Assembly: GCF_039511225.1 (NCBI RefSeq)
Contig: NZ_CP154261.1
Coordinates: 2,790,001 to 2,854,000 of the forward strand
DNA from: Sphingobacterium multivorum
GTDB taxonomy: Bacteria > Bacteroidota > Bacteroidia > Sphingobacteriales > Sphingobacteriaceae
Direction of reading: 5' to 3'
Length of the DNA: 64,000 nucleotides
Shown: positions 16,339-24,466 of the stretch, one piece after another
Position numbering within the stretch: position 1 is the stretch's first letter
Layout of the letters: every line of letters begins with the position of its first letter
Notes under the pieces: model-generated
The model's database searches: none
What the model saw: only the letters and a program-made list of their open reading frames with translations
Told to the model about the DNA's origin: nothing
Program-made: the position numbers and the translations under genes

Positions 16339-18194
16339 GATGCGATCAATTTATTATGTATAACGAAGTGTTCATTTTTCCTACTCAGATTTGCCATCCG
16401 CTGTTCCACCAGTGCGCAGAGCTGGTGAATAATATGTAGCTGTACTTCCTGAATACGGGCCGTGTGATCGGAAGGAACTATGAGATTATGATCTCCGAAT
16501 TGCGTGGCCTCGCCACCATCTTTTCCCAGCAAATTTGCACAAATCACCCCAGCTTTACTGGCTTCTTTCAATGCGTTTAGGATATTGGGCGAGTTGCCAC
16601 TTGTACTTAAACAGATCAGCATATCTCCTGGTTGCCCAAGTGCCTGTACCTGTCTTGCAAATACGCTTTCGTAGCCAAAGTCGTTTGCCCATGCGGTGAG
16701 AACCGCCACATCAGCGTTAAGCGAGATCACTGGATAGCCGGGACGCTGTGGTATTTCAAATCGACCCACGAGCTCGGCAGCGAAATGCTGGCTCTCCGCG
16801 GCACTACCACCATTGCCGCAGATCATGATTTTTTTACCTTCATGCAATACAGAGACCATTTTGGACGACAGCCTGGCTATGCCAAGCGCCAAAGATTCTG
16901 CCGCTTTTTCGAAAGTCTTTGAGGAACCCAAAAAGCTCTGCCTGATCTGCGTAATTGTTTCTTTTTCGGTATCCTGAGGCAAACATTGTGCATAAAGCTG
17001 CGCAATGCTTTCGCTGACCACTTTCCACGTAAAGGATTTAACATGGCGTAGGGAATTAACAGAAAATTTCAATCGTTTACGGTCGTTATTTATCAGGTCA
17101 ACAATCGCAGCAGACAATTGTTGTGGCTGTTGTGCCGCTACCAAAAGGCCGGTTTCTTCATGCCTTACCGTAAACGATATACCACCCACATCGGCACCAA
17201 TTACGGGCGTACCACAGGCCATGGATTCCAGCGGAGTAATCCCGAATGGTTCGTACCATGGCGTGGTGATAAAAAGCTCACTTGCAGCGTAATAGTACCT
17301 GAGTAGATCACGGCTCTGTTGTCCCGTGAAAATGACCTTATCTTCGACTTTTAACTCGATACACAGATGATGCAGACGATCAAATTCTGCGCGGTCTTCC
17401 GCGGTCGCCAGATTTCCACCAACGACCAATAGCCGCAATTCGGGCAGCGCATGGTGCGCATGGGAAAAGGCTTCGATCACATTGTCTATTCCCTTTCGTT
17501 TCACCATGCGACCAAGTTGCAAAATGTAGGTGTATGCGGAATCAAGCCCAAGCTTTTCTTTTGCTTCGGTGCGATCTATTGGATGGAAATCGGTTGGGTT
17601 AAAACCACAGGGAATAATTTCTATTTTATCCTGTGGCGCCTGATAATGTTGAATCAAGTCCTTCAGATCGTTTGGGCATTCGGCAATGACGCGTTCGGCT
17701 GCCCAAATGATATCTTTCTCAATTTTTTCACGTATTTTCGGGAATTTGTCTGAGCCTCCTTGGTGTAAGCGGCGCACCGCACCTAGGGCATGAAAAGTAA
17801 TAACAAAGGGGATATGCAATTGTTTCTTGATTTCCATGGCCACCATACCTGACAGCCAAAAATGCGCATGTACCAACTGGTAGCGCAGCTGGTTAGCGGT
17901 CATAAAATCGATTGTATGGGCGGTAAATTCCTGGATGTGTCCATAAAGCTCTTCCTTTGGGAGTATGCCTTTGGGGCCTGCGGCAATATGAATGACCCTT
18001 ATATTTGGTTTCCAAAGGACAACCTCTTCTTGGCTGGGATGTTCACATCGCGTATAAATGTCTATTTGATTGCCCATCAAGGCGAGCTGCATGGCAACCT
18101 CGGCAACATAAACATTTTGGCCGCCGCTGTCTTTGCCTCCGAGGGTCGCTAAGGGTGAGGCATGATCACTAATAAAAGCTATTCTTTTTTTCAT
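16335..18194 (-). CDS. GT4 glycosyltransferase fused to GmhA-like phosphoheptose isomerase
   Basis: 619 residues in one uninterrupted frame. Residues 1 to about 405 are a GT-B family 4 transferase with a sucrose-synthase/MshA-like start (GGKDSGGQNVYVAE), the hinge LQLGRMVKRKGIDNVIEAF and the donor-site EPFGITPLESMACGTPVIG. Residues 409-605 are a SIS-fold isomerase: CGNGGSAAESQHFAAELVGR (459-478, Glu474 at the likely catalytic position), STSGNSPN (around 530) and RIQEVQLHIIHQLC near the end, as in GmhA, which makes D-glycero-D-manno-heptose 7-phosphate from sedoheptulose 7-phosphate. No free-standing gmhA is in the operon, so this domain probably supplies the step. Overlaps both neighbours by 4 nt. 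The last 14 residues extend past the SIS domain. Confidence 0.92.
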   Translation of the reverse strand: MKKRIAFISDHASPLATLGGKDSGGQNVYVAEVAMQLALMGNQIDIYTRCEHPSQEEVVLWKPNIRVIHIAAGPKGILPKEELYGHIQEFTAHTIDFMTANQLRYQLVHAHFWLSGMVAMEIKKQLHIPFVITFHALGAVRRLHQGGSDKFPKIREKIEKDIIWAAERVIAECPNDLKDLIQHYQAPQDKIEIIPCGFNPTDFHPIDRTEAKEKLGLDSAYTYILQLGRMVKRKGIDNVIEAFSHAHHALPELRLLVVGGNLATAEDRAEFDRLHHLCIELKVEDKVIFTGQQSRDLLRYYYAASELFITTPWYEPFGITPLESMACGTPVIGADVGGISFTVRHEETGLLVAAQQPQQLSAAIVDLINNDRKRLKFSVNSLRHVKSFTWKVVSESIAQLYAQCLPQDTEKETITQIRQSFLGSSKTFEKAAESLALGIARLSSKMVSVLHEGKKIMICGNGGSAAESQHFAAELVGRFEIPQRPGYPVISLNADVAVLTAWANDFGYESVFARQVQALGQPGDMLICLSTSGNSPNILNALKEASKAGVICANLLGKDGGEATQFGDHNLIVPSDHTARIQEVQLHIIHQLCALVEQRMANLSRKNEHFVIHNKLIAS

Positions 18195-19147
18195 GATAGT
18201 ATATATTGATGAATTTTTTCATTAATTAAATTCTCCCATTGTTGTCCAAATCGAACTATGTCGAAAAGCTCTTTTGCTTTCTGCTGTGCGTTTACACTGA
18301 GCTGCTGTGCATGTTGGGGATTATTCAGCAGCATTTTCATTTTAGCGATAAGCTCTTCGACCTCTAAGCCGATATAGCCTGTTTTTTCATTTTCAATAAT
18401 GGTAGAAAGCTCTGTGGTAGCCAATCCAACAATGGGAAGACCCACCATCATAGCTTCACAGATTGCTAAGCCCAAACTTGTGTACCGTATTGGATTGAAA
18501 AAGAAACGGTAGTCTTTAATAAATTCGGGTAGGCGCGGATGGAGCACTTCACGAAGCCCATAGGGTTCGTTACCCATTCCGATGAGATCTAATGGTACCT
18601 GCTTTTGTACATACTTGAAAATATCGCTACCTAGCATGCGTCCACGGGAGGGAAGGTTGTTGATAACGACAATCCCTTTTTCCAATCGACCATTGTAAGC
18701 GACATCGTGTGTATCAACACCATGGGTGATGACACGTACATCCGGAATATTTGCCTTCCACATTAACTGGTTGAAGTGTGTCACATGCACCAGTGTAACG
18801 GCTGGATTGGCGACTGGATGAACTTCATCACAGGGATGCTGCCATGGCGGGTCGTGCTCAATATAGATACGAGGTAACTGTTGCTGCGCTTCAGACAGGA
18901 TCAGATATTGATCTTCCAAGTAATTTTCATCGCATTGAAAAAGGATAAGATCTAGGTCAAGATTACGCACTTCGCCGGCAGGAACTTCAATCACATTGTC
19001 GCCAAAAGGGAAGGTTGTTCCCCGTCCGCCATAGCGAGGTCCTCTTTCGGGCGTATATGGAATATATAAGATATAGTCACCTTGGGATAAATAGTACAAG
19101 TACGATCCATGGATATGCCATGTTAATACGCGTGGTTTGTGTGTCAT
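18191..19147 (-). CDS. Glycosyltransferase, first gene of heptose operon
   Basis: 318 residues from the ATG at 19147 (a TTG two codons earlier is not needed). The C-terminal half is a GT4/GT1-type donor domain: FFNPIRYTSLGLAICEAMMV with the E-x7-E type spacing, then GLPIVGLATTELSTIIENEK. The N-terminal half is shorter than usual, about 150 residues, with conserved HDPPWQHP. Its stop overlaps the start of the GT4-GmhA fusion by 4 nt (ATGA), so it opens a five-gene translationally coupled operon. Acceptor and sugar unknown. Confidence 0.85.
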   Translation of the reverse strand: MTHKPRVLTWHIHGSYLYYLSQGDYILYIPYTPERGPRYGGRGTTFPFGDNVIEVPAGEVRNLDLDLILFQCDENYLEDQYLILSEAQQQLPRIYIEHDPPWQHPCDEVHPVANPAVTLVHVTHFNQLMWKANIPDVRVITHGVDTHDVAYNGRLEKGIVVINNLPSRGRMLGSDIFKYVQKQVPLDLIGMGNEPYGLREVLHPRLPEFIKDYRFFFNPIRYTSLGLAICEAMMVGLPIVGLATTELSTIIENEKTGYIGLEVEELIAKMKMLLNNPQHAQQLSVNAQQKAKELFDIVRFGQQWENLINEKIHQYILS

Positions 19148-19373
19148 AAACAATTTTTAATTTCAACAATGGAAAAACGCCGTTTTTAGCGATTCAATTT
19201 CGCAGAAGGAAACGCGCTTTTAACCTTTGCTTAATGAACGGCTGCGGTAACGACTTGGTTGGATGGACTAATACCCAATCGTATGTTGGAAGTACTTCGC
19301 CTAACGTATTAAGCTCATTAATTCATTTTAAGGGAACTAACATCCTGGAGCAGCTGTTACATGAGAAAAGGCT

Positions 19374-20867
19374 ATGGATCTCAGACCGGTACATCATCTC
19401 GAAACACAAGATATTGACAAAAGCCTCCGAATGGTCATCATAGACGGTGTATGTTCAGAAGTTGTTGTCTGTTTGAGCAGCGGTGTTATTTTGGTCGGAG
19501 CAGGTTTGTTGATGGGAGCAAGTAACTTTCAGCTGGGACTGTTGGCGGCCTTTCCAACCTTATGTAATCTTGCCCAGCTGTTGACCATTCTTGTCATGCA
19601 GATTTACCCGAATCGGAAAGTAATAACCGTATTCGCTGTATTTCTTGCAAAAATGCCTTTGGTCGTGGTTGGGCTTTTAATGTGGCGGGAAGTCGATTTC
19701 TCTTTTACGACCTTGCTCAGTTTTATGTTCATCCATTACCTTCTCAGCGCGATAGGTGGCGCAGGCTGGAATTCCTGGATTAAAGACCTCGTTCCTGAGG
19801 AACGTTTGGGTACTTATTTTTCCAAGCGCACGGGCATCATGCAATTGACGAATATTACAGTTAGCATCATTGTCGCAGCGTTAGTTGACTATTATACCAA
19901 TCATGCCGTTATGCAACTACCAAAGCTGTACGGCATATACTTTTTAATCGCAGGGGCTATAGGAGCAGTTGGTGCCTTTTTTTTGGTACAGGCCAAAGAG
20001 CCCAAACAACAGATGTCTGGGGGACATTTGGGAAGTTTGTTGCTACAGCCGCTTAAAAATAAAAATTTTAAAAATTTATTGATCTTCAATGCGGCTTGGT
20101 TGTTGGCGATTAATTTAGCGATACCCTTTTTTACGGTCTTTATGTTAAAAACATTGGGGCTTTCGATGAAAATAGTCATCCTGCTTACTGTTGTCAGTCA
20201 GATAGCCAGTGTCCTGGGCCTACGCTTATGGGGAAACCTTTCGGATCGTTATAGTAACAAAAGTATTATCTACCTGACAGCACCCATTTACATTTGTTGC
20301 ATTTTATTATGGATATTTGTCGGAATCTATTCGCGTGCATTGCCCAATTTACTTTTACTCCTATTTCTGCATATCATGACGGGAATCTCCACCGGAGGCA
20401 TTAATCTCGCCCTCACAAACATTGGCCTGAAACTCGCTCCCAAGACAGATGCAATTGTCTATATAACCGTAAAAAATATGGTCGCTTCGTTTTTTACAGC
20501 CTTGGGGCCTATTATAGGAGGATTGTTAGTTGATTATTTTGCAACTCGCGAGCTTCAGATCAGCATCTCCTGGAAAAGTCCCAACCTCCAGACTATCGCC
20601 AAACTGATCTATCTGCATGAATGGAATTTTCTATTCCTTATTGCCGCACTTCTGGCATTTATATCGCTCCGTTGGCTGGGAAAGGTACAGGAAAATGGCG
20701 AAGTAAGTCCACAGCTTGTCAAACGTATTATGAAAAAACGTTTTCGTGCCGGATTGAAAGAAAGCCTACTTGTGGGGAATATTATCACGCTTCATACCCA
20801 ACTCAAGCAGATTGTTAAACGAAAAGTCATCGCATCAGATAAAGCAATTTCGGATGAGAAAAAATAA
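19374..20867 (+). CDS. MFS transporter, divergent from heptose operon
   Basis: 497 residues with about twelve hydrophobic segments, beginning at the ATG 19374. Loop 2-3 carries a weak MFS motif, and a long loop around residues 205-230 separates the two six-helix halves; LRLWGNLSDRYSNKS in the second half is the G-x-x-x-D-R/K repeat of the MFS loop. The C-terminal 60 residues are basic and cytosolic. The 226-nt gap to the heptose operon is divergent, so the two may share regulation; an exporter or importer of a sugar-containing product is possible but not shown. Its stop lies 2 nt from the convergent phosphoesterase stop. Confidence 0.88.
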   Translation: MDLRPVHHLETQDIDKSLRMVIIDGVCSEVVVCLSSGVILVGAGLLMGASNFQLGLLAAFPTLCNLAQLLTILVMQIYPNRKVITVFAVFLAKMPLVVVGLLMWREVDFSFTTLLSFMFIHYLLSAIGGAGWNSWIKDLVPEERLGTYFSKRTGIMQLTNITVSIIVAALVDYYTNHAVMQLPKLYGIYFLIAGAIGAVGAFFLVQAKEPKQQMSGGHLGSLLLQPLKNKNFKNLLIFNAAWLLAINLAIPFFTVFMLKTLGLSMKIVILLTVVSQIASVLGLRLWGNLSDRYSNKSIIYLTAPIYICCILLWIFVGIYSRALPNLLLLLFLHIMTGISTGGINLALTNIGLKLAPKTDAIVYITVKNMVASFFTALGPIIGGLLVDYFATRELQISISWKSPNLQTIAKLIYLHEWNFLFLIAALLAFISLRWLGKVQENGEVSPQLVKRIMKKRFRAGLKESLLVGNIITLHTQLKQIVKRKVIASDKAISDEKK

Positions 20868-20869
20868 TG

Positions 20870-21604
20870 CTAAATGTCAATGAGTGCAAAGCCGGCCTCA
20901 CTTCCATGCTGGGCCATTAAAACGGGCACTGCCACATTGTAAATTGGTATTCCGGTGGGGGACAGGGCCTTGAATTTTCCGGCATGCGCATGTCCGTGGA
21001 AGGCAGCACTTACTTTACGTCGTTGCAAAGGTTCCATTAAATGCGTTGACCCTAAAAAAGGATAAATCTGTTCGGGTTCACCTAAAACAGTTTCAGCAAT
21101 GGGCGCGTAATGCAGTAAGGCGACTTTTTTTATGTCTGCATGTTCTTGTTCGAGGCGCGCCAAAGCTCGATCTAAAAGCAACGATTCGTTTACAGCTTCC
21201 TGCACAAAACTTTTCATGGCATCTTCACCAAACATTGATAACATATAACGGTCAAAACCACCGCCAAAGCCCTTTACGCCAGCAAAACCAATATTTTCGA
21301 TCACGATAGCTTCACCATCCAAGACCGTAATTTTACTGTCTGTCAAAATTTGGCGAATCTGCTTTTGCCGTCCTTTCTCATAGTCGTGATTTCCCAATAC
21401 GGCGATGACTGGAACCTTAATGGATTGGAGCTCAGCAACAAGTAATTCTGCTTCTTCTTCATCCCCCGTATCCGTTAGATCACCGCAAAGTAAAAGGACT
21501 TTAGCCTTTTCCGAAATCTCCTCAAATTTGGTTTTCCATTTTCCGTGCTGGTTTGCATTCATATGTATATCGCCCAATGCGGCTATGGTTGTCTTCTTGT
21601 TCAT
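20870..21604 (-). CDS. Metallophosphoesterase
   Basis: 244 residues of the calcineurin-like phosphoesterase fold with all five metal/active-site blocks in order: GDIHMN (GDxH), LLCGDLTD (GDxxD), VLGNHDYE (GNHD), LLHYAPI (His) and FHGHAHAGK (GHxH). A di-metal centre is therefore expected. The family hydrolyses phosphomonoesters or diesters, cyclic nucleotides included; substrate unknown. The gene lies 1 nt downstream of a nucleotidyltransferase gene on the same strand, implying co-transcription. Confidence 0.9.
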   Translation of the reverse strand: MNKKTTIAALGDIHMNANQHGKWKTKFEEISEKAKVLLLCGDLTDTGDEEEAELLVAELQSIKVPVIAVLGNHDYEKGRQKQIRQILTDSKITVLDGEAIVIENIGFAGVKGFGGGFDRYMLSMFGEDAMKSFVQEAVNESLLLDRALARLEQEHADIKKVALLHYAPIAETVLGEPEQIYPFLGSTHLMEPLQRRKVSAAFHGHAHAGKFKALSPTGIPIYNVAVPVLMAQHGSEAGFALIDI

Positions 21605-21605
21605 A

Positions 21606-22349
21606 TTAAACAGTTTTTATTGTGTATGACTTATAATCCCATTCTTTAATATCAATTTCATATTGCGTTTGATCTATTAAAGGTCCCAGACAAACTTTCT
21701 CCAGGCAAGGAGGCAATTCATATTGATCCGCTGCGCGTTTAATGAGCTCATCAAATAAGTCTTTTGGGAGAATATCGCGATAGTCATGCGGATAAGTAAA
21801 CTGAAAGATGATCATTTGAGCCAGCAAGAGGTGCCAATGTTGATCCATTCGCATTAATAAATGGTTCCAGTCCAAGCTTTTTCCATATTTTAGCCAAATA
21901 TGGTTAATATCGGCGCTGTCATGCCGCTCTCTGTTTTGTACGTATAGCTTACACCATACTAGCTCTTCTGCTGGTATATAACGCACATCAACATCAAAAA
22001 GAGTACCTTCAGGTGCTCTGTCAAACCAATCCTGCTCAACAGTGCAATTGTGATTAACACTATCGAAAATAATATCAATGAAGTAGGGGTCTTTGTAAAT
22101 CTTGGCGAGCCATCGCACATCTGTCAATTCGGTCTCATAACCATTAGCGGCAAGGTGTTTAAGAATTTTTGGGTATTCGCTGCTTTTGCAAAAGATATCC
22201 ATATCCTTGATAGGCCGTATGATCCCCGTGTAGTGAAACATGGCTAGACCACCGCCCACCATAAATTGAGCTCCGCTATCCTGGAGCAGCCGCAATGTAT
22301 CCTGAAAGAAGGCGAGACAATCTTCAGGTGGATTATCTAAATGAATCAT
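21606..22349 (-). CDS. Nucleotidyltransferase-fold protein
   Basis: 247 residues. FMVGGGLAMFHYTGIIRPIKD and the following DMDIF give the GG...DxD signature of the pol-beta-like minimal nucleotidyltransferase fold, with a third acidic residue in FIDIIFDSV. The C-terminal half is helical (WCKLYVQNRERHDSADINHI). Such proteins transfer NMP groups to small molecules or proteins, sometimes as toxins; no antitoxin partner is visible. It is co-directional with and almost adjacent to a metallophosphoesterase, a pairing that could make and break a nucleotidyl bond, which is speculative. Confidence 0.8.
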   Translation of the reverse strand: MIHLDNPPEDCLAFFQDTLRLLQDSGAQFMVGGGLAMFHYTGIIRPIKDMDIFCKSSEYPKILKHLAANGYETELTDVRWLAKIYKDPYFIDIIFDSVNHNCTVEQDWFDRAPEGTLFDVDVRYIPAEELVWCKLYVQNRERHDSADINHIWLKYGKSLDWNHLLMRMDQHWHLLLAQMIIFQFTYPHDYRDILPKDLFDELIKRAADQYELPPCLEKVCLGPLIDQTQYEIDIKEWDYKSYTIKTV

Positions 22350-22581
22350 ATCGTTTGCTTTTCTTAAAGACAGTCAATTAAATGCAGTAGTTTGTTGACT
22401 GTCGATGAAAACGTATTATCCGCCTGTTGAATAGGTAAAAGTACTCAATTTGAAAAATGAGGGAACAGGGAAAGCTCCTACCGATGTTCTGAGATAAAGT
22501 AGGCTATTTTGAAGTAAATAAAGAGCACATTGCTTCATGATGAAGGTGGGCGCATAACAACGATCTAAACGGTATAAAAAT

Positions 22582-23067
22582 ATGGACAGTTTTTTTGGCT
22601 CTGGTGAAGACCTGACGATGATACAAATGGGGGCGCGTGCGTTTATGATGTTTATCATTGCACTTTTTTTGGTTCGATTGGGCGGAATTCGAATTCTTGG
22701 ACGAAAGTCCGGAGTGGATTTCGTCATCATTATTATGCTAGGTGCGGTATTAGCGCGGGGAATAGTTGGCGCTTCGCCATTTCTGTCAACCGTGTTTGCC
22801 GGCTTCGTGATGATTATTGTCAATAAAATCCTAGCCCAGGTATCGGCCAGGCTTCCCTATTTGGGTAATATGGTGAAAGGTAAGCCCGCTGTTTTATACA
22901 AGAACGGTAAAATCCAATGGGATCAGATGGACCGGTTGGGGGTAAGCCGTACTGATCTACTGACGAGCTTGCGGTTAGAGACAAATAGTAAGCACCTCGA
23001 TGAAGTGGATATGGCTTTGATGGAGCCGAATGGGCGAATAAGTTTTATACTCAAGGAAAAGTTATAA
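22582..23067 (+). CDS. DUF421 (YetF-like) membrane protein
   Basis: 161 residues: three N-terminal membrane helices (about 18-35, 42-63, 68-88, including FVIIIMLGAVLARGIVGASP) and a C-terminal cytosolic domain (GKPAVLYKNGKIQWDQMDRLGVSRTDLLTSL), the standard DUF421/YetF architecture. Orthologues are widespread in spore-formers and soil bacteria and are linked to stress or envelope functions without a known activity. It is followed by a DUF6766-like gene, marking the start of the stress-type region. Confidence 0.88.
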   Translation: MDSFFGSGEDLTMIQMGARAFMMFIIALFLVRLGGIRILGRKSGVDFVIIIMLGAVLARGIVGASPFLSTVFAGFVMIIVNKILAQVSARLPYLGNMVKGKPAVLYKNGKIQWDQMDRLGVSRTDLLTSLRLETNSKHLDEVDMALMEPNGRISFILKEKL

Positions 23068-23128
23068 ATACTTAATAGTTAAGTCGTTATTGAATTTATG
23101 TGTACTTAATAATAAAATAAATCCTGCT

Positions 23129-23800
23129 ATGGAAAACAAGAAAAATTATTTTTTTTTTTATCGTAATGGCCTAAGCCTGGTGTTTGCAGCGCTGTTTGTC
23201 TTTTCCCTAAGCATGCAATGTTTTACGGGTTGGAAAGTACATAATGAAGAGTTGCTGGAGGCCAATCGTGCACCACTGGACATCATTGATTATTTGCGCA
23301 CAGGACATTTTACATCGGCAACTTTTGAAAATTTCGAGAGTGAATTTCTTCAGATGGCGATGTATGTGATTCTGACGGTAGGATTACGCCAATGGGGCTC
23401 TGCTGAATCAAAAAAAATAGGGGAAACAGAAGAGGTAGACCGCGAACCGCAGCCCGGCCCAAATACCCCTTATCCTGTTAGAAAAGGTGGCTGGCTGTTG
23501 AAATTATATAGTTCATCGCTATTCATTTGCTTTGCGCTACTTTTTTTGGGGAGTTGGGTTATGCACTTTTATGGAAGCTGGAGACAGCACAACACCGAAC
23601 AGCGGCTTGAAGGTTTACCGGTAGATGACGCATGGACGTACCTCATTATGCCTCAATTTTGGTTTGAAACTTTCCAGAACTGGCAAAGTGAATTTTTGTC
23701 TGTTTTGGCCATTGTTGTATTCACCATTTTCCTACGTCAAAAAGGATCACCTGAATCAAAGCCCGTTGATGCTCCACATAGCGAAACGGGGAAGGGGTAA
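23129..23800 (+). CDS. DUF6766-like membrane protein with internal duplication
   Basis: 223 residues from the ATG at 23129 (a TTG at 23090 is in frame but less likely). Two homologous halves are visible: each has a transmembrane helix, a Trp-rich H-N-E/T-E loop (WKVHNEELLE and WRQHNTEQRL), a segment F-E-N/Q-x-x-S-E-F-L, and a second helix ending in LRQWGSAESK or LRQKGSPESK. So four membrane helices arise from one repeated unit. The repeats match the DUF6766 pattern I recall. Function unknown; neighbours suggest stress response. Confidence 0.78.
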   Translation: MENKKNYFFFYRNGLSLVFAALFVFSLSMQCFTGWKVHNEELLEANRAPLDIIDYLRTGHFTSATFENFESEFLQMAMYVILTVGLRQWGSAESKKIGETEEVDREPQPGPNTPYPVRKGGWLLKLYSSSLFICFALLFLGSWVMHFYGSWRQHNTEQRLEGLPVDDAWTYLIMPQFWFETFQNWQSEFLSVLAIVVFTIFLRQKGSPESKPVDAPHSETGKG

Positions 23801-23825
23801 CGAATAATAATAAAAGGTAAAAACT

Positions 23826-24062
23826 ATGATTAAATATTTGTATTTGGCCATCGCATTCGCAGCTGTGGCAGCAACATCTTGCGATAATAGAACCAAAAGT
23901 AGCGAAAAGGAACAGAAAGTAGATACAACAGTCAACCAGAATGGTCTACCATTAGACAATATTCACCGTAGCCGTGGAAAAGATACGACTAAAAATAAGG
24001 CTGGGACCGCACAGGAAGCTGTACCATTGGACAATTTGGATCGAACTAAAGCTGAGGATTGA
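23826..24062 (+). CDS. Small lipoprotein with repeated PLDN motif
   Basis: 78 residues. Signal MIKYLYLAIAFAAVAATSC has a lipobox Cys19. The mature part is hydrophilic and carries a duplicated motif: LPLDNIHRSRGKD and VPLDNLDRTKAED. No known domain recognised. The ATG starts 25 nt after the DUF6766-like stop, so the two may be co-transcribed. Envelope location inferred. Confidence 0.75.
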   Translation: MIKYLYLAIAFAAVAATSCDNRTKSSEKEQKVDTTVNQNGLPLDNIHRSRGKDTTKNKAGTAQEAVPLDNLDRTKAED

Positions 24063-24224
24063 ACAGGCAGCGTTGAGTAACATGAACACCTGTTTGTAGA
24101 CGTTTGACCTGTTGCGTACTTCTACGATAGGGAGATATTTTTACTTAAATGCGAACTAAAGAGAACCATTGTTTTTTTTGCACTGTTCACTTTTCGAATA
24201 ATTTCATACTTAAACTCAAAACAT

Positions 24225-24431
24225 ATGAAAAAGATTAGTTTATTGATATTGGCAATCCTTGGACTATGGGGATGCGGCAATAGCAGCAATAAAGGCAATC
24301 AGGCAAACGGCAGCTATGATTCCTCCAATACACCCGATGATGGGCAGGTTGGTGTTGGTATAAATGACTCGCTTGGCCGGGACAGCACCGATTCTTTGCA
24401 GCGGCAACCTTCTCCGGCTAAACCCGATTAA
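24225..24431 (+). CDS. Small lipoprotein, unknown function
   Basis: 68 residues: MKKISLLILAILGLWGC is an SpII signal with Cys17, followed by a Gly/Asn/Ser/Asp-rich disordered tail (VGVGINDSLGRDSTDSLQRQ). No domain recognised. It precedes the MscS gene by 35 nt and could be expressed with it. Confidence 0.75.
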   Translation: MKKISLLILAILGLWGCGNSSNKGNQANGSYDSSNTPDDGQVGVGINDSLGRDSTDSLQRQPSPAKPD

Positions 24432-24466
24432 ACATAAATGAGGATATTTAAAACGTAATTAGGGGT

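Noticed and set aside
16335..18194. Possible artefact (frameshift joining two genes)
   Set aside because: The 619-codon frame is continuous and in a single reading frame with sensible sequence across the junction, so a natural fusion is preferred.
19234..19443. 69-codon ORF before the MFS gene
   Set aside because: It overlaps the MFS start in another frame and has no features.
22416..22823. 135-codon minus-strand ORF
   Set aside because: Antisense to the DUF421 gene, with Pro/Thr/Ile-rich nonsense composition.
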